A stretch of DNA of 64,000 bases from Acanthacorydalis orientalis (taxonomy: Eukaryota > Arthropoda > Insecta > Megaloptera > Corydalidae), in assembly GCA_034766995.1 (NCBI GenBank), contig CM068315.1:46551662-46615661 (forward strand). Reading direction: 5' to 3'. Position 1 is the first letter of the stretch, and every line of letters begins with the position of its first letter. Made by a program: the position numbers and the translations under genes. Below are positions 38,899 to 51,673 of this stretch, one piece after another. The notes below the pieces were generated by a model. That model saw nothing but the letters and a program-made list of their open reading frames with translations. It did no database searches and was not told the origin of the DNA.

Positions 38899-39232
38899 TG
38901 GGCTACTGACTTAAAGATAGAAAAGAAGTAAATAAGAGCAATCTTTGCATGAGTTTAAAACAGGTGGTAAAGCAGCAGAAACTGCTCGTACACTAAATGA
39001 TGCTTTTAGTGTGGGTATTGTTAAGGGATGTAGTGTGCAATGGTGGTTCCACAAATTTTGTGTTTGGGACAAGAGCCTTGAAGATGAAGAAGGTCGCGGG
39101 TGTCCTTCTTCAATTCATAACGATCAACTAAAGGCGTTAGTTGAATCAGAACCATGCATAACCCTTCAAGAGCTTGCACAAAAATTAGGCGTTATTCATT
39201 CAACAGTTCTGTACTACTTACAAACAGTTTGA
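38899..39232 (+). pseudogene. truncated cecropia-type mariner transposase, N-terminal domain only
   Basis: The open frame reads HEFKTGGKAAETARTLNDAF, then SVQWWFHKFC, then SLEDEEGRGCPSS, HNDQLKALVE and LAQKLGVIHSTVLYYLQTV. That is the full paired helix-turn-helix DNA-binding region of a mariner transposase. It stops at TGA 39230-39232, and none of the three catalytic Asp regions follow. It belongs with the duplicated 5' terminus just upstream. The 3' terminus is absent. Lack of stops in this segment suggests fairly recent decay. Confidence 0.9.
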
Positions 39233-41935
39233 CAAATAGGTGCATAAATCGGAATTCTTTTTTACCAATTTAATACTTCTGCTCTATTTAATAATCAGTA
39301 AAGCAAAAAAGAAATAAACACTCGTACAATTTTTATGTGCTCAAAATTTGAAGTCTAATAAAATATTTAATATCAAGATGCAATCAATTAAAATATTTTC
39401 GATATAGAACAAACGAAATAAGAGAATGAAAAAAACAAGATCTTAAACGTCTTACAATGTTTCTATGAAATTATTAAATGATGTTACATTATAATACAAA
39501 AATATTAAATTTTAAAACATGTTTTTTGAAAATGAATGCATGCTATCCATTTTTTACAGATATTTTACAAAATGCTAATCAACGAATGGACCATAAGAAA
39601 TCATCATGAACTGTCAAATATATTTCTAATTTATTATTAGATTCGAAATAATTTCTAATATGAAGAAAAAAACAATTTCAATTACTCGGATATATAAAAA
39701 ACTTGTCAAACTAATTGCATATTTCATTTAAGTTATGAATTTATCAACCTATCAAAAATAAAACTAAAAAAATAGTCACGCAAATAAATGGCCAAAAAAC
39801 AGGTATAGAAATACGAAATGGATATTTGAAAATAAATATATATTTTGATATTATTAAACATCATCTAAAAACAATAATTTAGTATTAACGTATTAAAGTA
39901 AGACATTCAAATATTTTATTTAAGTACAAAAAAATATGATGCTACCGTAGTCGACTATTTTTTTTAAAAAAAATAAACATGCCTTTAATCATTAGTACTT
40001 TGAAATTTAATCATTAACTTCCTTTTAATAACGGTATGTTTTCCAGATTTGTTTTCTAACATGATAAAAAATTACAAATAGAATGATTATTTAATTTCTA
40101 TAAAACTCTTCAGAATAATGACGATAATTATGAAATTGAATAATTAGTGTATTTAAAATAAATATTTGTGTATTCATCGTATGTTAGTGTAATTATTTTT
40201 GGTTTAAATATGTATCCAATTATTATAAATACAAAAAAAACTATTAACAATATGTAATTTTTATAATTAACAAATTTCAATGAAAGAATTTGAACGAAAT
40301 CACGACCCAGTTATCTTAACGATGCCTTTCTCAAAAATTAACAATTATTGTTAACATTTCTACAAAACACAGATGTTCTAATTATTGTAACACTGAATGT
40401 ATCAAAAGATTTATCGACCAAATATCATAAGATATTGCTGACATTTTCGTCGGATTGCCATTAACAGGCGCACTAATTGAAAATATGGTATACATAAAGG
40501 TAATTGTCCGCAGAACAAATTACATTTGGTTGATTTTCAACGAAAAAAAGTAACTGGCGTCATTATTTCTTCAGTGGCAGAGACGATCGTTACAGAATTA
40601 TGAAAAATATGTTTCATCATCAAATGATATTTAGTTTTATCTATTATGTTCTATTAGAACTGTTTAAACATCAAATAAGACCAAATATTTTAATTTAAAA
40701 TGCGGATAAATGTCAACTGACAATTTATTACAAAAAAAAGATTATTGTAATTGGACTATAAAATTAAAATCAAATCATGACCTATTTATATATATATATA
40801 TACTAAAGCCTTATTTTTTATGAAAATCATAAATTATAACTTTTATTAGCCACCCTTACCCAAAATATTAATTAAATAAAAATATTTTAAAAAAATTTAA
40901 AAACTCAAGAAAAAAAATATTAAAAAGTATCACTTACTAGAAGTAAATACTTTTGTGTTCTATCCAGTTTAGAAAAATACCCTCTAAAAATGGAACTTTA
41001 TTCCATTGGTAAAATTTTAAGTGAATAAGATTTTTCTAAATATAAAACTTTATTTAAAAATTAACTTGTATATTATTTACACATATTTTCTATAATCAGG
41101 CATAAAATGTTATTTACTATTTTTTCTTTTATTAACTAAATACGACGTTTGAATAAATATTAACCAAAAAAGAATCTACATCTCTTAAAGAAAGATCTAG
41201 TTAAATAATAGTTTTTCTTGAATAAATTTTAAATTATTCCTAGAAAACAATTATTACGAGAAGTTATTGTTTTATAGAAAAAATACTTTATATAATCAGA
41301 AAAACGTAAATAACTTCAAAAATATTATTCATGAACGCACATTATTTTTAGTAAATATAAAAATAATAAAATAATTAAAAGCACTTACATAAATATTAAT
41401 ATGAATATACATTTCAAATAATTCTGACATTTAAAGAGCACCACTTATTAATTCAAACAACAAAGAAACTTATCATCCATACTGCTTTAAGCAATATAGT
41501 ACTTTTAGATAATGTGTACTAAGCAATTCACACGTAATGCTTTCTTGTATTGTAATTCATTGCTCTAATTACAACAAGCAAACATATTTATTTATCGTGA
41601 AAAAAAATAAATTTATAAATAAAGATATAATTTTGCGATATAACACATGTTTTAAAAAGTGTAACAGTACATCAATGATGTACATCATCAAATATTAAAA
41701 TAAAAATTGTAATTGATTTGTAATTATTTTTCCTCAGAAATCTAAAGATATCTTCACTTATCAAAAAATTGAATGTTGATCTGCAGATATACAGATTTGA
41801 TTTTCAGAAATGCAATTTCGTTTATAATTAAATATTGTAATCCTAAATAGTAATACATAGCTCTTTTAAAACAGTTATATAAATATAGAAATAAAAACAC
41901 CTATACGCAAATACATATTTTCACACACGCACAAT

Positions 41936-41989
<54 letters not shown>

Positions 41990-42091
41990 TAGAGAGAGAG
42001 AGAGAAAGAGAGAAATTAAATACTTCTTTAATACAAACATTTTTTTTCTTTGCTTATACTCTGAAGATGAAGCTGTTGTGATCGACATATC
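39233..42091. other. 5' flank, AT-rich, no genes seen
   Basis: Nearly 2.9 kb with only one short (TA)n tract, the longest stretch here free of recognisable mobile elements. A moderately complex patch lies at 40270-40620. Confidence 0.6.
41938..42006 (+). repeat. compound (TA)n(GA)n microsatellite
   Basis: TA repeats pass into GATAGAGAGAGAGAGA-type repeats about 95 bp upstream of the hAT-like element at 42100. Confidence 0.95.
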
Positions 42092-42099
42092 CATAAGCA

Positions 42100-42622
42100 C
42101 AGGGGTCCCCAAACTACGAACCGCGGGCCAGATTTAATCGGTGAAAGGTTTTTATATAACCCGTGGACATATTGGATATTATATACAGATTTTTAAAAAT
42201 AGGTGTTTCAAATTTGACACCAAATATTGAAGAAGCACTTCAAAGGTCAAAAAACAAGCTCATTCTTCACATTAGTGCTTTTTAATACTCATGTCATTCT
42301 TGAGGTATTGATTTGATACCACCTTGATTCTTGAGTTATTTTTTTAAAATCTGTTCATGTGAATAAATAAAAATTATTTCTTTCCTCATGCCTATTTTCC
42401 TACAAAACAACATCTAATTATCCTTTTTTAATTATTAATGTGTATATTTGGTATATTTGCATTCTTCTATCTTCTTACGAATAAAAACTCTTCCATTTAT
42501 AATTTCTAAATATGCTATGTATAATTACAGGAAAATAAAATAGATGTTCTTTTAAATCCGGCCCGCCAAGCACTTTACATGTACTTATATGGCCCTCCTC
42601 ACAAAAAGTTTGAGGACCGCTG
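42100..42622. mobile_element. hAT-like non-autonomous element, 523 bp
   Basis: It begins CAGGGGTCCCCAAACTACG and its right end read in reverse begins CAGCGGTCCTCAAACTTTTT. GCGGGCC near the left is mirrored by GGCCCGCC near the right (42560). Eight-base flanks CATAAGCA (42092-42099) and CATTAGCG (42623-42630) match at 6 of 8 positions, the duplication length expected for hAT transposons. There is no coding capacity. The terminus resembles Charlie-type hAT elements known from other animals. Confidence 0.85.
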
Positions 42623-43573
42623 CATTAGCGTAACAAAAAATATAATTATTATACATTATATATGACAAAAGTATGTAATATTGTATTAATTCATTGGTGG
42701 AAATATAATGCATATTTAAATTATAAGACTTCTCATAAAAAAACGATTCGTCAATTAATATCAAAATAAAAATACAACATAAATAAGAATATTAAAAAAT
42801 ACTTAAACACAGATTAATATGTAAATTTATAGACTGAAATAATATATCAATATGATCCAATATTTTATTTAAATATACCGATTTATTTTCAAATTTTTGA
42901 AAAATAGTTAAATTTATTTACAAATAAATAGTTCATTGTAACTGAGATACACATTATAGGCTCTTCAGTAGTTATTTATTTAAAATGTCGACAAAAAAAA
43001 ACTCTACTTGTACTCATATAATTATCTTACAAAAAGTTACGTAAAATAAATATTCATTCATCATTCATACGAATTCAATTAACTAAAAAGTTTCGTTCAG
43101 CAACAAAATATATAAATGTAAGTACTTGACAGTCTGTACTGGAAAATATCTTTATAAGAGCAATAATAAATACATTTTTAAGATTATATAAATTCAGGTG
43201 GTTTGTTTATTATTTATCTACACGCTAAAGACACCATAAATTTGCTTTCTATTAACGTTTGTAAAAATAAGTAATCAAAAATGTCTGATAAGTGTGTGCA
43301 CCAGTTTATTCGATACTTTTATCAGTTGTCCAATACGCGTGCGGATGGTATAAATTGGATGTTGAAAAAATAACTGTGAAAATAAACAATGTTACCAATC
43401 AGTATGCTGAAAAAGAAAAAATCTTTACATTTACTATAAGTTAATTAATGTCAACTATCTTATGATCTACACTGATCTAACATAAAAAGTGTTTTTCATT
43501 AATTTCTTTATGTTATATCGTTTGTATTTAATTAACAAAAATCAGAATTTCACTGGAATGTCAGATATATCTT

Positions 43574-43626
<53 letters not shown>

Positions 43627-43629
<3 letters not shown>

Positions 43630-44151
43630 GTGTAAAAATAATTCAGTGCCATTAAATTGAATCAATTATTGTTTTAAATGTAAATGTGTCTGTTTTAAAT
43701 TTAAATATTATTTCGTCGTTTTAGGATTTTAAAGTGCCAATCTTATCATTTTAAAACACTCTATATCTTGGCCAATCAGTTGGCATAACCTCACAAAACA
43801 GTAATGAACACGATGTTGTCCGAAAAGCAGCATATTAAGAATTGCATACTTTTCATATTCCAGTTGAAAAAAATGCTACCGAAGCCGTGGAAAAAATTAT
43901 TTAGATTTGGAGATGGGTGTTGTGACGCATAAAATGTGCAAAAAATCCTAAAAGAGTAGAAGAGGTCCAAAAACGCATTACAACTTCATCGACTCAAAAC
44001 CGTCATGTTTTTTCGTCAAGGGATTCGTCAGTTACCTGACAGTTTGAACAAAGTAGTACAAAATAATTGAGGATATTTTGAAGATTGAAATATATTCCAT
44101 TTTTCTGTAAAAATTCATTTTACATAAAAATGGCATTGAATTAATTTGCAC

Positions 44152-44155
<4 letters not shown>
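43627..44155 (+). mobile_element. internally deleted Tc1/mariner element inside a (TA)n tract
   Basis: The inverted ends CAGGTGTAAAAATAATTCAG (left) and TGGCGTGCAAATTAATTCAA (from the right) both continue into TGCCATT. The forward interior has an N-terminal piece (MLSEKQHIKNCILF at 43813, then NATEAVEKI) followed within about 100 bp by C-terminal transposase residues (RVEEVQKRI..HVFFRQGIRQLPDSLNKVVQNN). The catalytic core is therefore deleted, and frameshifts are present. About 48 bp of (TA)n lie on the left and 55 bp on the right. Confidence 0.8.
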
Positions 44156-44214
<59 letters not shown>

Positions 44215-44261
44215 GTTGACGAGGACGAAAAAAATAAAGAAACATATTAATATAGGTACAA

Positions 44262-44422
44262 CTAAATAAAATATATGTAAAAAAATCTGGTTATTATTTT
44301 TGAATATACATTTAATAATTATTCTATCAGACACACATTAAAATATTAAAATCTCCATACGAGTCGCATATATCAATTTATATTCTGTACGTACGGTTTT
44401 TCTTTCAATGCAAAATTCCATT
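44262..44422 (+). repeat. interspersed direct repeat, copy 1
   Basis: It matches 45990-46170 over about 160 bp, with shared blocks TTATTTTTGAA, TTTAATAATT, ACACACAT, and CATATATCAATTTATATTCT followed by GTACGTA. No coding sense. Confidence 0.65.
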
Positions 44423-44769
44423 TATCACGAAGAAGTCGGAACTTTAAGACGTTAATAAATCTACAGAACTGGATGTGCAAAATACACACATCTCATTCCT
44501 AACGTTGACATAACGTTAAAAACAGCTTGTGTATAACATCCGTGATATAGTACTTTGGAAAAAAAATTAACGGAATCGGAATCATGAATAATATTATGTG
44601 ACCAACATTTCTATCTTATTTTATTATAAAAACATGTAGATGCAGGTGCTTATTTTTTATGTTAAAATATTTAGATGATGAACTATCTTTAATCAAATCA
44701 TATATTTGTATACTGATTTAAATTTTATTTGTTTTATTAACATTTTATTTTAGCTTTAACAGACATAAT

Positions 44770-44826
<57 letters not shown>

Positions 44827-45088
44827 AACAATAAAATAACTAACTACTGAAGTTTTAAGGTCTAACAAATTTATAGTACGTTTGTAATGGATGAATTTAA
44901 AATTTATATTTTTAATATTTTTATATTTTAATTCCGAACTTTTATTGAACATAATAATTACCGATTATACACAATAATATAATGTAAGTGAAGTATTTAA
45001 ATTATTAATTATAAACTAAATAATTCACTAGTACAACATACATTGCCACAAACAAATTTGTTTGACATTTTTTTTAGTTTTTAAAAAT

Positions 45089-45129
<41 letters not shown>

Positions 45130-45259
45130 TATAATTAATTCATTTTTCCGTATTATCGACAAAAATTTAATATTGTCTTCATTAAGAACTTTCATTATGG
45201 ACGAACGATGGAATGTCATAATCACAAACTAAATTTGTAACACGAAAAACAAATTAGTA

Positions 45260-45650
45260 GAGGGGTTCTTAACCTGTGAGGTGTGTTTCTCTTGGGAAGG
45301 TGCAAAAAGGTTAGTGGGGAGGTGTGACTCTTCTCTATGACATTTTTGTAATTGCTTTTTTTTAATTTAATTTAGATTTTACCTCGAATTCATTGATCGA
45401 AAGCAGCAACAAGTATATGATTAAATGACACTGAGGACTTTAAGTTACTTCATAATCATGCTGAAAGGTAAAATGTTCCTGAAGAACCAAGTTTTTTTAA
45501 AAAGTTTCTGTTTCTGAGGACGATAAAATAAAATTTCAATGGCAATTACGTAATTTATTCATTATTAATTGCTTTTGAAAAGGATCTGAGGAGTGAATTT
45601 TAAGTTTACTTTCGAAGGAGGTGTAAAACTAACAAGGTTAAAGAACCCTG
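45260..45650. mobile_element. hAT-like non-autonomous element with perfect 8-bp target duplication
   Basis: AATTAGTA flanks it exactly on both sides (45252-45259 and 45651-45658). The inverted ends are GAGGGGTTCTTAACCTGTGA and, from the right, CAGGGTTCTTTAACCTTGTT. Inside the left and right ends are GAGGTGTG and GGAGGTGTA-type blocks. It is 391 bp with no ORF of note. Perfect target duplication indicates it is younger than most repeats here. Confidence 0.88.
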
Positions 45651-45989
45651 AATTAGTAAAATAAAATTGACTACAACCCTCTTCAAATATACAATAATAT
45701 TTACAATAAAATAGTAATAATCAGAATTAATAATTTTTTTAATTAAACTCACATACCAATTAGTTTCCTTATTCTGACACAAAAAAATTGAAACAATTCA
45801 AAAGAATTTCTTAAAAATTTCATGAAGAGAAACACATTATCAGATACAATTTAATAACTACTACTGAGGTAAAGAAATAATTGTAAGCTTTATTATTTAA
45901 TATATTTTATTTGTGAAAATCTGCATGAATAAAATAAAGAGAGTGTATGTAGCTTATGTAAATAAAATTTCTAGGATATTACTTTACCG

Positions 45990-46170
45990 ATAAATAAAAT
46001 AAATATAAAAAAATATCTGACTATTATTTTTGAAGATAGATTTAATAATTTCTCTATCAAACACACATAAAAATATTAAAATTTCGAGTCACATATATCA
46101 ATTTATATTCTGTACGTATAGTACATGTAGTTCTGTATATATAATTTTCCTTTTAAAGCAAAATTTCATT
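45990..46170 (+). repeat. interspersed direct repeat, copy 2
   Basis: This is the partner of 44262-44422 in the same orientation, 1.73 kb further on, with a small insertion (about 46115-46138) relative to copy 1. Confidence 0.65.
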
Positions 46171-46269
46171 TAGTGTTTTTCTCTACAAGTAAAAGGAAAC
46201 CAATTTCAATTATTGAAAAAAACTACGATTTTAAATTGATTTAACTTTTAAATTAAATGTAATATAAAC

Positions 46270-46297
46270 CTCTCTCTTTCTCTCGCTCTCTCTCTCT

Positions 46298-46355
<58 letters not shown>

Positions 46356-46368
46356 AGAAAGAGATTTG

Positions 46369-46429
<61 letters not shown>

Positions 46430-46440
46430 TATATATACAT
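46270..46440 (+). repeat. compound (CT)n(TA)n with internal GAAAGAAAGAGA
   Basis: CT-rich run, TA repeats to about 46351, GAAAGAAAGAGATTTGTCA, then a second TA block to about 46437. Confidence 0.9.
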
Positions 46441-47036
46441 AATTTGATAATAATATTCTTAAAAAAAATTTTGAGGACAAAAATCTCATTATAATTTCAC
46501 CTGCTATTCAACTTGTAATTGTTTTAACCACGCAAAATATTTATTTTACAGATTAATGATGTAACGACAAAACTAATAAACGAAAAATAATTAACGACAA
46601 ACATTCATAATGAATGAACGAACAAATGGTTTACTTTTCAGATATATAATAAAAAGTAAAGATCAATTTATTTCGCTATAAAACGAATTAAAAATTCAAT
46701 GATACTTTGTCAAAACAATCTCATTATTTTAATATAATTAAAAGTGTGTATGTATTAACTAGATTAAAGGCTAAACATATACCGATATTTCGTGGAATAA
46801 AATAACACTAAATTATCTTATTTAACAAACTAAACTTAATTACGAATACATAAATGTGTGAACAACATATTCGTAAATTCATAGCTGTTTATGTACGTTT
46901 CTGAACTGGTGTGCTCCTCGTCTATTTTATTTCTGAACTAATTTAATGGAATTTAAAGATGCTTCGAAATCGTCAGCAATCAAGCAATTTTCATTTTAAT
47001 TATCGAATTTGCATCATTTTATTTTAAAATATCTTC

Positions 47037-47079
<43 letters not shown>

Positions 47080-47259
47080 AATATTTACGAAGAGGCCATT
47101 ATTTTAATCATTATTTTTATAATGAGAGCATACGAACATAGAACAGTGTCCGTTATTTAGAACTACTGACATTTGAATCGTTTTATTTATTTCGTATTTG
47201 ACATTTATAAGATTACTATTTCACGAATACTACGTATACATTAATAAATACATACATAT

Positions 47260-47316
<57 letters not shown>

Positions 47317-47317
47317 A

Positions 47318-47359
<42 letters not shown>

Positions 47360-47419
47360 TATATATAAATATATACGAGCTTTTATTTTAAAGTCACAGA
47401 TATTTTACAAACGTCATAA

Positions 47420-47501
<82 letters not shown>

Positions 47502-47706
47502 ATAAATATATATTGAAAAGTGTCCATATATATAATTATTACTATAATTAATCGATTTGATAGCTGATTTACATTCAAAGTACATATTAAGATATAATTA
47601 TCAGTAATTAATTAATTAAGAAAAATGTATTTAACTACGTGCAACATTACAAATTATGATAACTATTTGTACGAGTATATATACAATATGTACCTATATA
47701 TATATA

Positions 47707-48053
47707 TTAGGTTGGTACAAAATAATTGCTGTTTATTACCTTGAAATTCATATACATGTCAAGCTTTTTGATTTTCCTAATTGTTTTCAGTGGTCCAGAA
47801 ATATTGGATGACTAAGACTTAAATTTTATGTAAGCTATCGAACTATTGTACGTGGTTCTGATACCACTCACGCTTTCGGTTAGTCGTTATGAACTGAAGA
47901 AGGACCTTCATCTTAAAGGCGCTCGTCCCTAACACGAAATTTTTAGAACCACCGTTGCACCGTAGGTTCCTTAACATTAACACGATGAAATAACACATTG
48001 AAAAAAATTAGGGTCGGAATTCAGTAAAAAACCGTAATTATTTTCCAACCAAC

Positions 48054-48057
<4 letters not shown>
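47707..48057 (-). mobile_element. cecropia-type mariner deletion derivative, 351 bp
   Basis: The ends TTAGGTTGGTACAAAATAAT (left) and TTAGGTTGGTTGGAAAATAA (from the right) are inverted repeats, flanked by TA on both sides. The minus-strand interior matches the 5' untranslated part and the WDKSLEDEEGRGCPSS to ESEPC region of the 38.9 kb transposase, with the rest deleted. It lies inside a (TA)n microsatellite. Confidence 0.9.
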
Positions 48058-48112
<55 letters not shown>

Positions 48113-48359
48113 TGTATAAGTTGATATCTTTTTTTACATCAATAAATAATAACATGTCATGCAATATACTATATAATACAATTTTTATATTGACTTATGA
48201 TTTTCTTATAAACAAAAATGTTTTATGATCATTTTTCATTGTTGCTCATGTATGTTATTTCAAGAGTGGCGCCATTAGCCTTATAACCCGCAAAAAATGC
48301 CGCATCTCGAGTTTCAACCAACGAAACTCCAGAGGCCTCGAAAACAGCTTCTTACTGTT

Positions 48360-48480
48360 TTCACAAACGAATTCTTTTTTTATCACAAGAGCCTCAAATT
48401 TTTTTCTTACCAAAAATATTCAATAAGCTATCAATGATTATTTTAAATATTTTCTTGTGCGCATTTCGATTGCTAACCTG
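48360..48480 (+). repeat. possible foldback MITE family fragment
   Basis: CTCAAATTTTTTTCTTACCA, ATTCAATAAGCTATCAATGA and a following GTGCGCATTTCGATTGC resemble the arm and centre of the family, with clear divergence. It is preceded by an unclassified, less AT-rich block at 48255-48360. Confidence 0.35.
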
Positions 48481-48979
48481 ACTGAACCTAATTGAAAACT
48501 ACAGTACAGGAAAAAACAGTATATACTCTTACTTGAATCTTTTATATCTCTATTGTTTATATCTCATTATTTTTCTGTGAGATATCCACCTCTTGTTATT
48601 TTTTTTATATCACTGTTTATGTTGTTTGTAGTAACCTTGCACTAATTTATTGTTTAGAAAACGTGACTGTTGCTCTGACACTGTCCAATCCTTCACACTC
48701 TATCTAAATTATTTGAAGAGTATTGAATTTATGTATGTTCTGTTACTTGTTTATTTGCATATGAACTAAAGGTATGTCATTTTAAAAAAATATTTTTAGT
48801 CTTAAAGCACTTGTCAAGTTTCAAACCTTTTTAAGATACTACATGCAATTAATTAGAGCTGTCAAAGGTATGTTACAAATTATCATTTTGATTTGTTTAT
48901 TTAATAAAAAATTGTCCGTTAGTTTAGATCTACATTGTCTACTTGAAATTTAATAATTATTTATATATTTCAATACCCA

Positions 48980-48980
<1 letters not shown>

Positions 48981-49040
<60 letters not shown>

Positions 49041-49052
49041 ATGTATGTATTT
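48981..49052 (+). repeat. compound (TA)n(TG)n(TATG)n microsatellite
   Basis: TA repeats, then TG repeats, then TATG tetramers. Confidence 0.95.
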
Positions 49053-51019
49053 GTTGATATATGTATGTATGCGCACAGACATAAATTTCCTTAATGTTAC
49101 TCTTTTTATTGTTTTATTCTATAACCGATTTTTCAATATTTTTAGATACTGAAAGAGACAGAACAAGTTTGAATCAAATAATAAATTTGAGTGCTCCTTG
49201 AATAATGATAATTTCCTTTTTTTAATGCTGAAATCTGATAAAAAGTAAATATTTATATAAGTACTTTCACCCCAATTTAAAATGTTTGAAAGTTAATGAT
49301 AGTAACTGCCTATCAAAAAAATTGAAATATGAATAATATGCTCAATAATTATAATTTTTTAAACTGAATTTAAAAAATATATTTCAGTATAACTTTTTTT
49401 ATAAGAAATATGACTTTTATATTGTCGTCAAAAAAATAGTAATGACTATAAAAATGTCATCGAAAATTTATCCAAATGACATAAATTTTGAAAATAACTA
49501 TTTTCAAAATCATACTACAATTTATTGATATTTTTAATTTAACTATTATTTAAATTGTCTGAAATCCTACACAGGATAAAAAATCATTCTTATGTTGAAT
49601 ATAATAAAAAATATGATATTTTATTGCTGAAATTAAATAGTGCATCAAATTGTATCATTTTTTATATATAAACAAGTCCAGAGATTTGGTCGTAAGCAGT
49701 CTATATTAAATAAATAAATGCATTTTAACCAGTTACAAATTTTATAATAGGATTTGACGAGTGTACCGATTTATTTTAATGAAATACATTTTAAATCAAT
49801 TTTATTTAAAATTTCATATATTTATTTGTTGCAAGCAATTTGCATTTATTGTAAAACGAGGTGCAATGCAGGAAAAAAAAAAACAAAATAAATAAGTGTA
49901 AAAAAAAGTAATACAAATTATTCCAAAGAATAAAGTACTGTTTAATAATGTACGAATATATATATATATATATGTGTGGGGGGGTGTATGTGTGTGTGTA
50001 CAATATTTAATAAACATATTATTTTTTTTTAAAAAAAAAAACAAAAATTCTATACAAATATATCATAAATAACTTAAAAAACATTTCTTTAATACTTAAC
50101 TATATTATATAATGCTGACTGGAACGAAGCATATTCGAAAACTATTTAAATTCTTAATAAATTTCTTATCATTAACTTATATTCCTTATTTTCATTATAA
50201 ACTTGCATTCTTAAGACCATTTTGATGTATTTGAAATGAAAAAATATCTTAACCACTAACACATGTCGAAAAATCACATTCAATGTCTTAATACACTGGA
50301 TATTGTTATGTGCAAAAGAAGTACACTTACTTCTGTTTTGTAATTAGTTAATACTCTTAAATTAACAGATAGTATTCAAAATACTCTTAAATCATCATTA
50401 ATTTACATTGAACATTTTATATTGAAACAAATTTTGAAATTAAAATAAATTTTTAATAAATATCAAATAAAAAATACATATTATTTATTTGTTCGCCATA
50501 AGATTCAACTTTACAACACGGCAAAACTTTACTTATAACCTTAATAATGTTAAGTAGGTACTTAAGGATTGAGAATAAATAATAAAAATAAATATGAATT
50601 TATTATAACTCTTTTGAATCTGTGTTCTTTGCCTGAAACCAAATCTCTGTTAATACAAACAGAGTTATCAAAAATATAAACACCTAAAAATAATTTACAC
50701 ATATATCACAACCCTAAGGTGATTTAAACATATATTTTTATCTTTTTTTGAAAAAAAGATATAAAAATTATATATGTCAATTGAAATGAATGAATATTAA
50801 TGTACATCATGATACGAATGTTGGAATTAAAATATAAACCTGAATATGCAAGTTCATAAATTAAAAAGTAAGTTTTAAAATTACTAAAAACATTGAACAC
50901 TAAAAAGTCAATCACTTTAAATATTTCTAGATATATGTAAATAATATGTCAATAGACATATGTAAACATGCACATGTAAGAAAATTAAAAAGTACACCTC
51001 TAATTTATAGAAAAAATAA
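49053..51019. other. 5' flank, AT-rich, no genes seen
   Basis: Only a short compound (TA)n with G8 run (about 49958-49999) and homopolymer runs. Confidence 0.6.
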
Positions 51020-51150
51020 TCACTTTGCGCCATTGACATAACGGACTATTGCAGCGTGTGTGCAGGAAACAACCGACATTTATACACATTCACTACCATC
51101 TATCGGCCGAACATGACAATACAGTTTTTGATGTTCTTTGCAGCTATGCT
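51020..51150. promoter_or_regulatory. 5'-flank island, possible core promoter on the minus strand
   Basis: The minus strand has GTGTATAAATG about 25 bases before GTTTCCTGCACACACGC, preceded by GGCCGATAGATGGTAGTG. It could be a TATA-type promoter, but no transcript evidence exists in the sequence. Confidence 0.2.
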
Positions 51151-51247
51151 TCACTTGATATAAGAATATTTACGGATTTAAAAAAAGGTGTATTTTTATT
51201 TTATATAATAAGATTATTTCAGAATATTTTCAATTATTTAAAGATAT

Positions 51248-51318
<71 letters not shown>

Positions 51319-51595
51319 TGTCATTTTCTGTACAATTTAAACCTATTCAGTAAAACATCGAAGGAGAAAATATAAATATCCCCATATTTTTTCCCACTGA
51401 TTTCACTATAAAAGTGACTTTAATTTTTTCTTATAATTTAAAAACTTTTTAATAAATACTAAAATATTTAACATTTTACAAACGAATTTTAAATACCTTC
51501 AAGTATTCATAAAGACTAGATAATAAACAAAATATATAGCTGGATTGCTGAAATTCATTACTTTCTCCCCTATCCATTCAACCTGCATCCACCAT

Positions 51596-51673
<78 letters not shown>

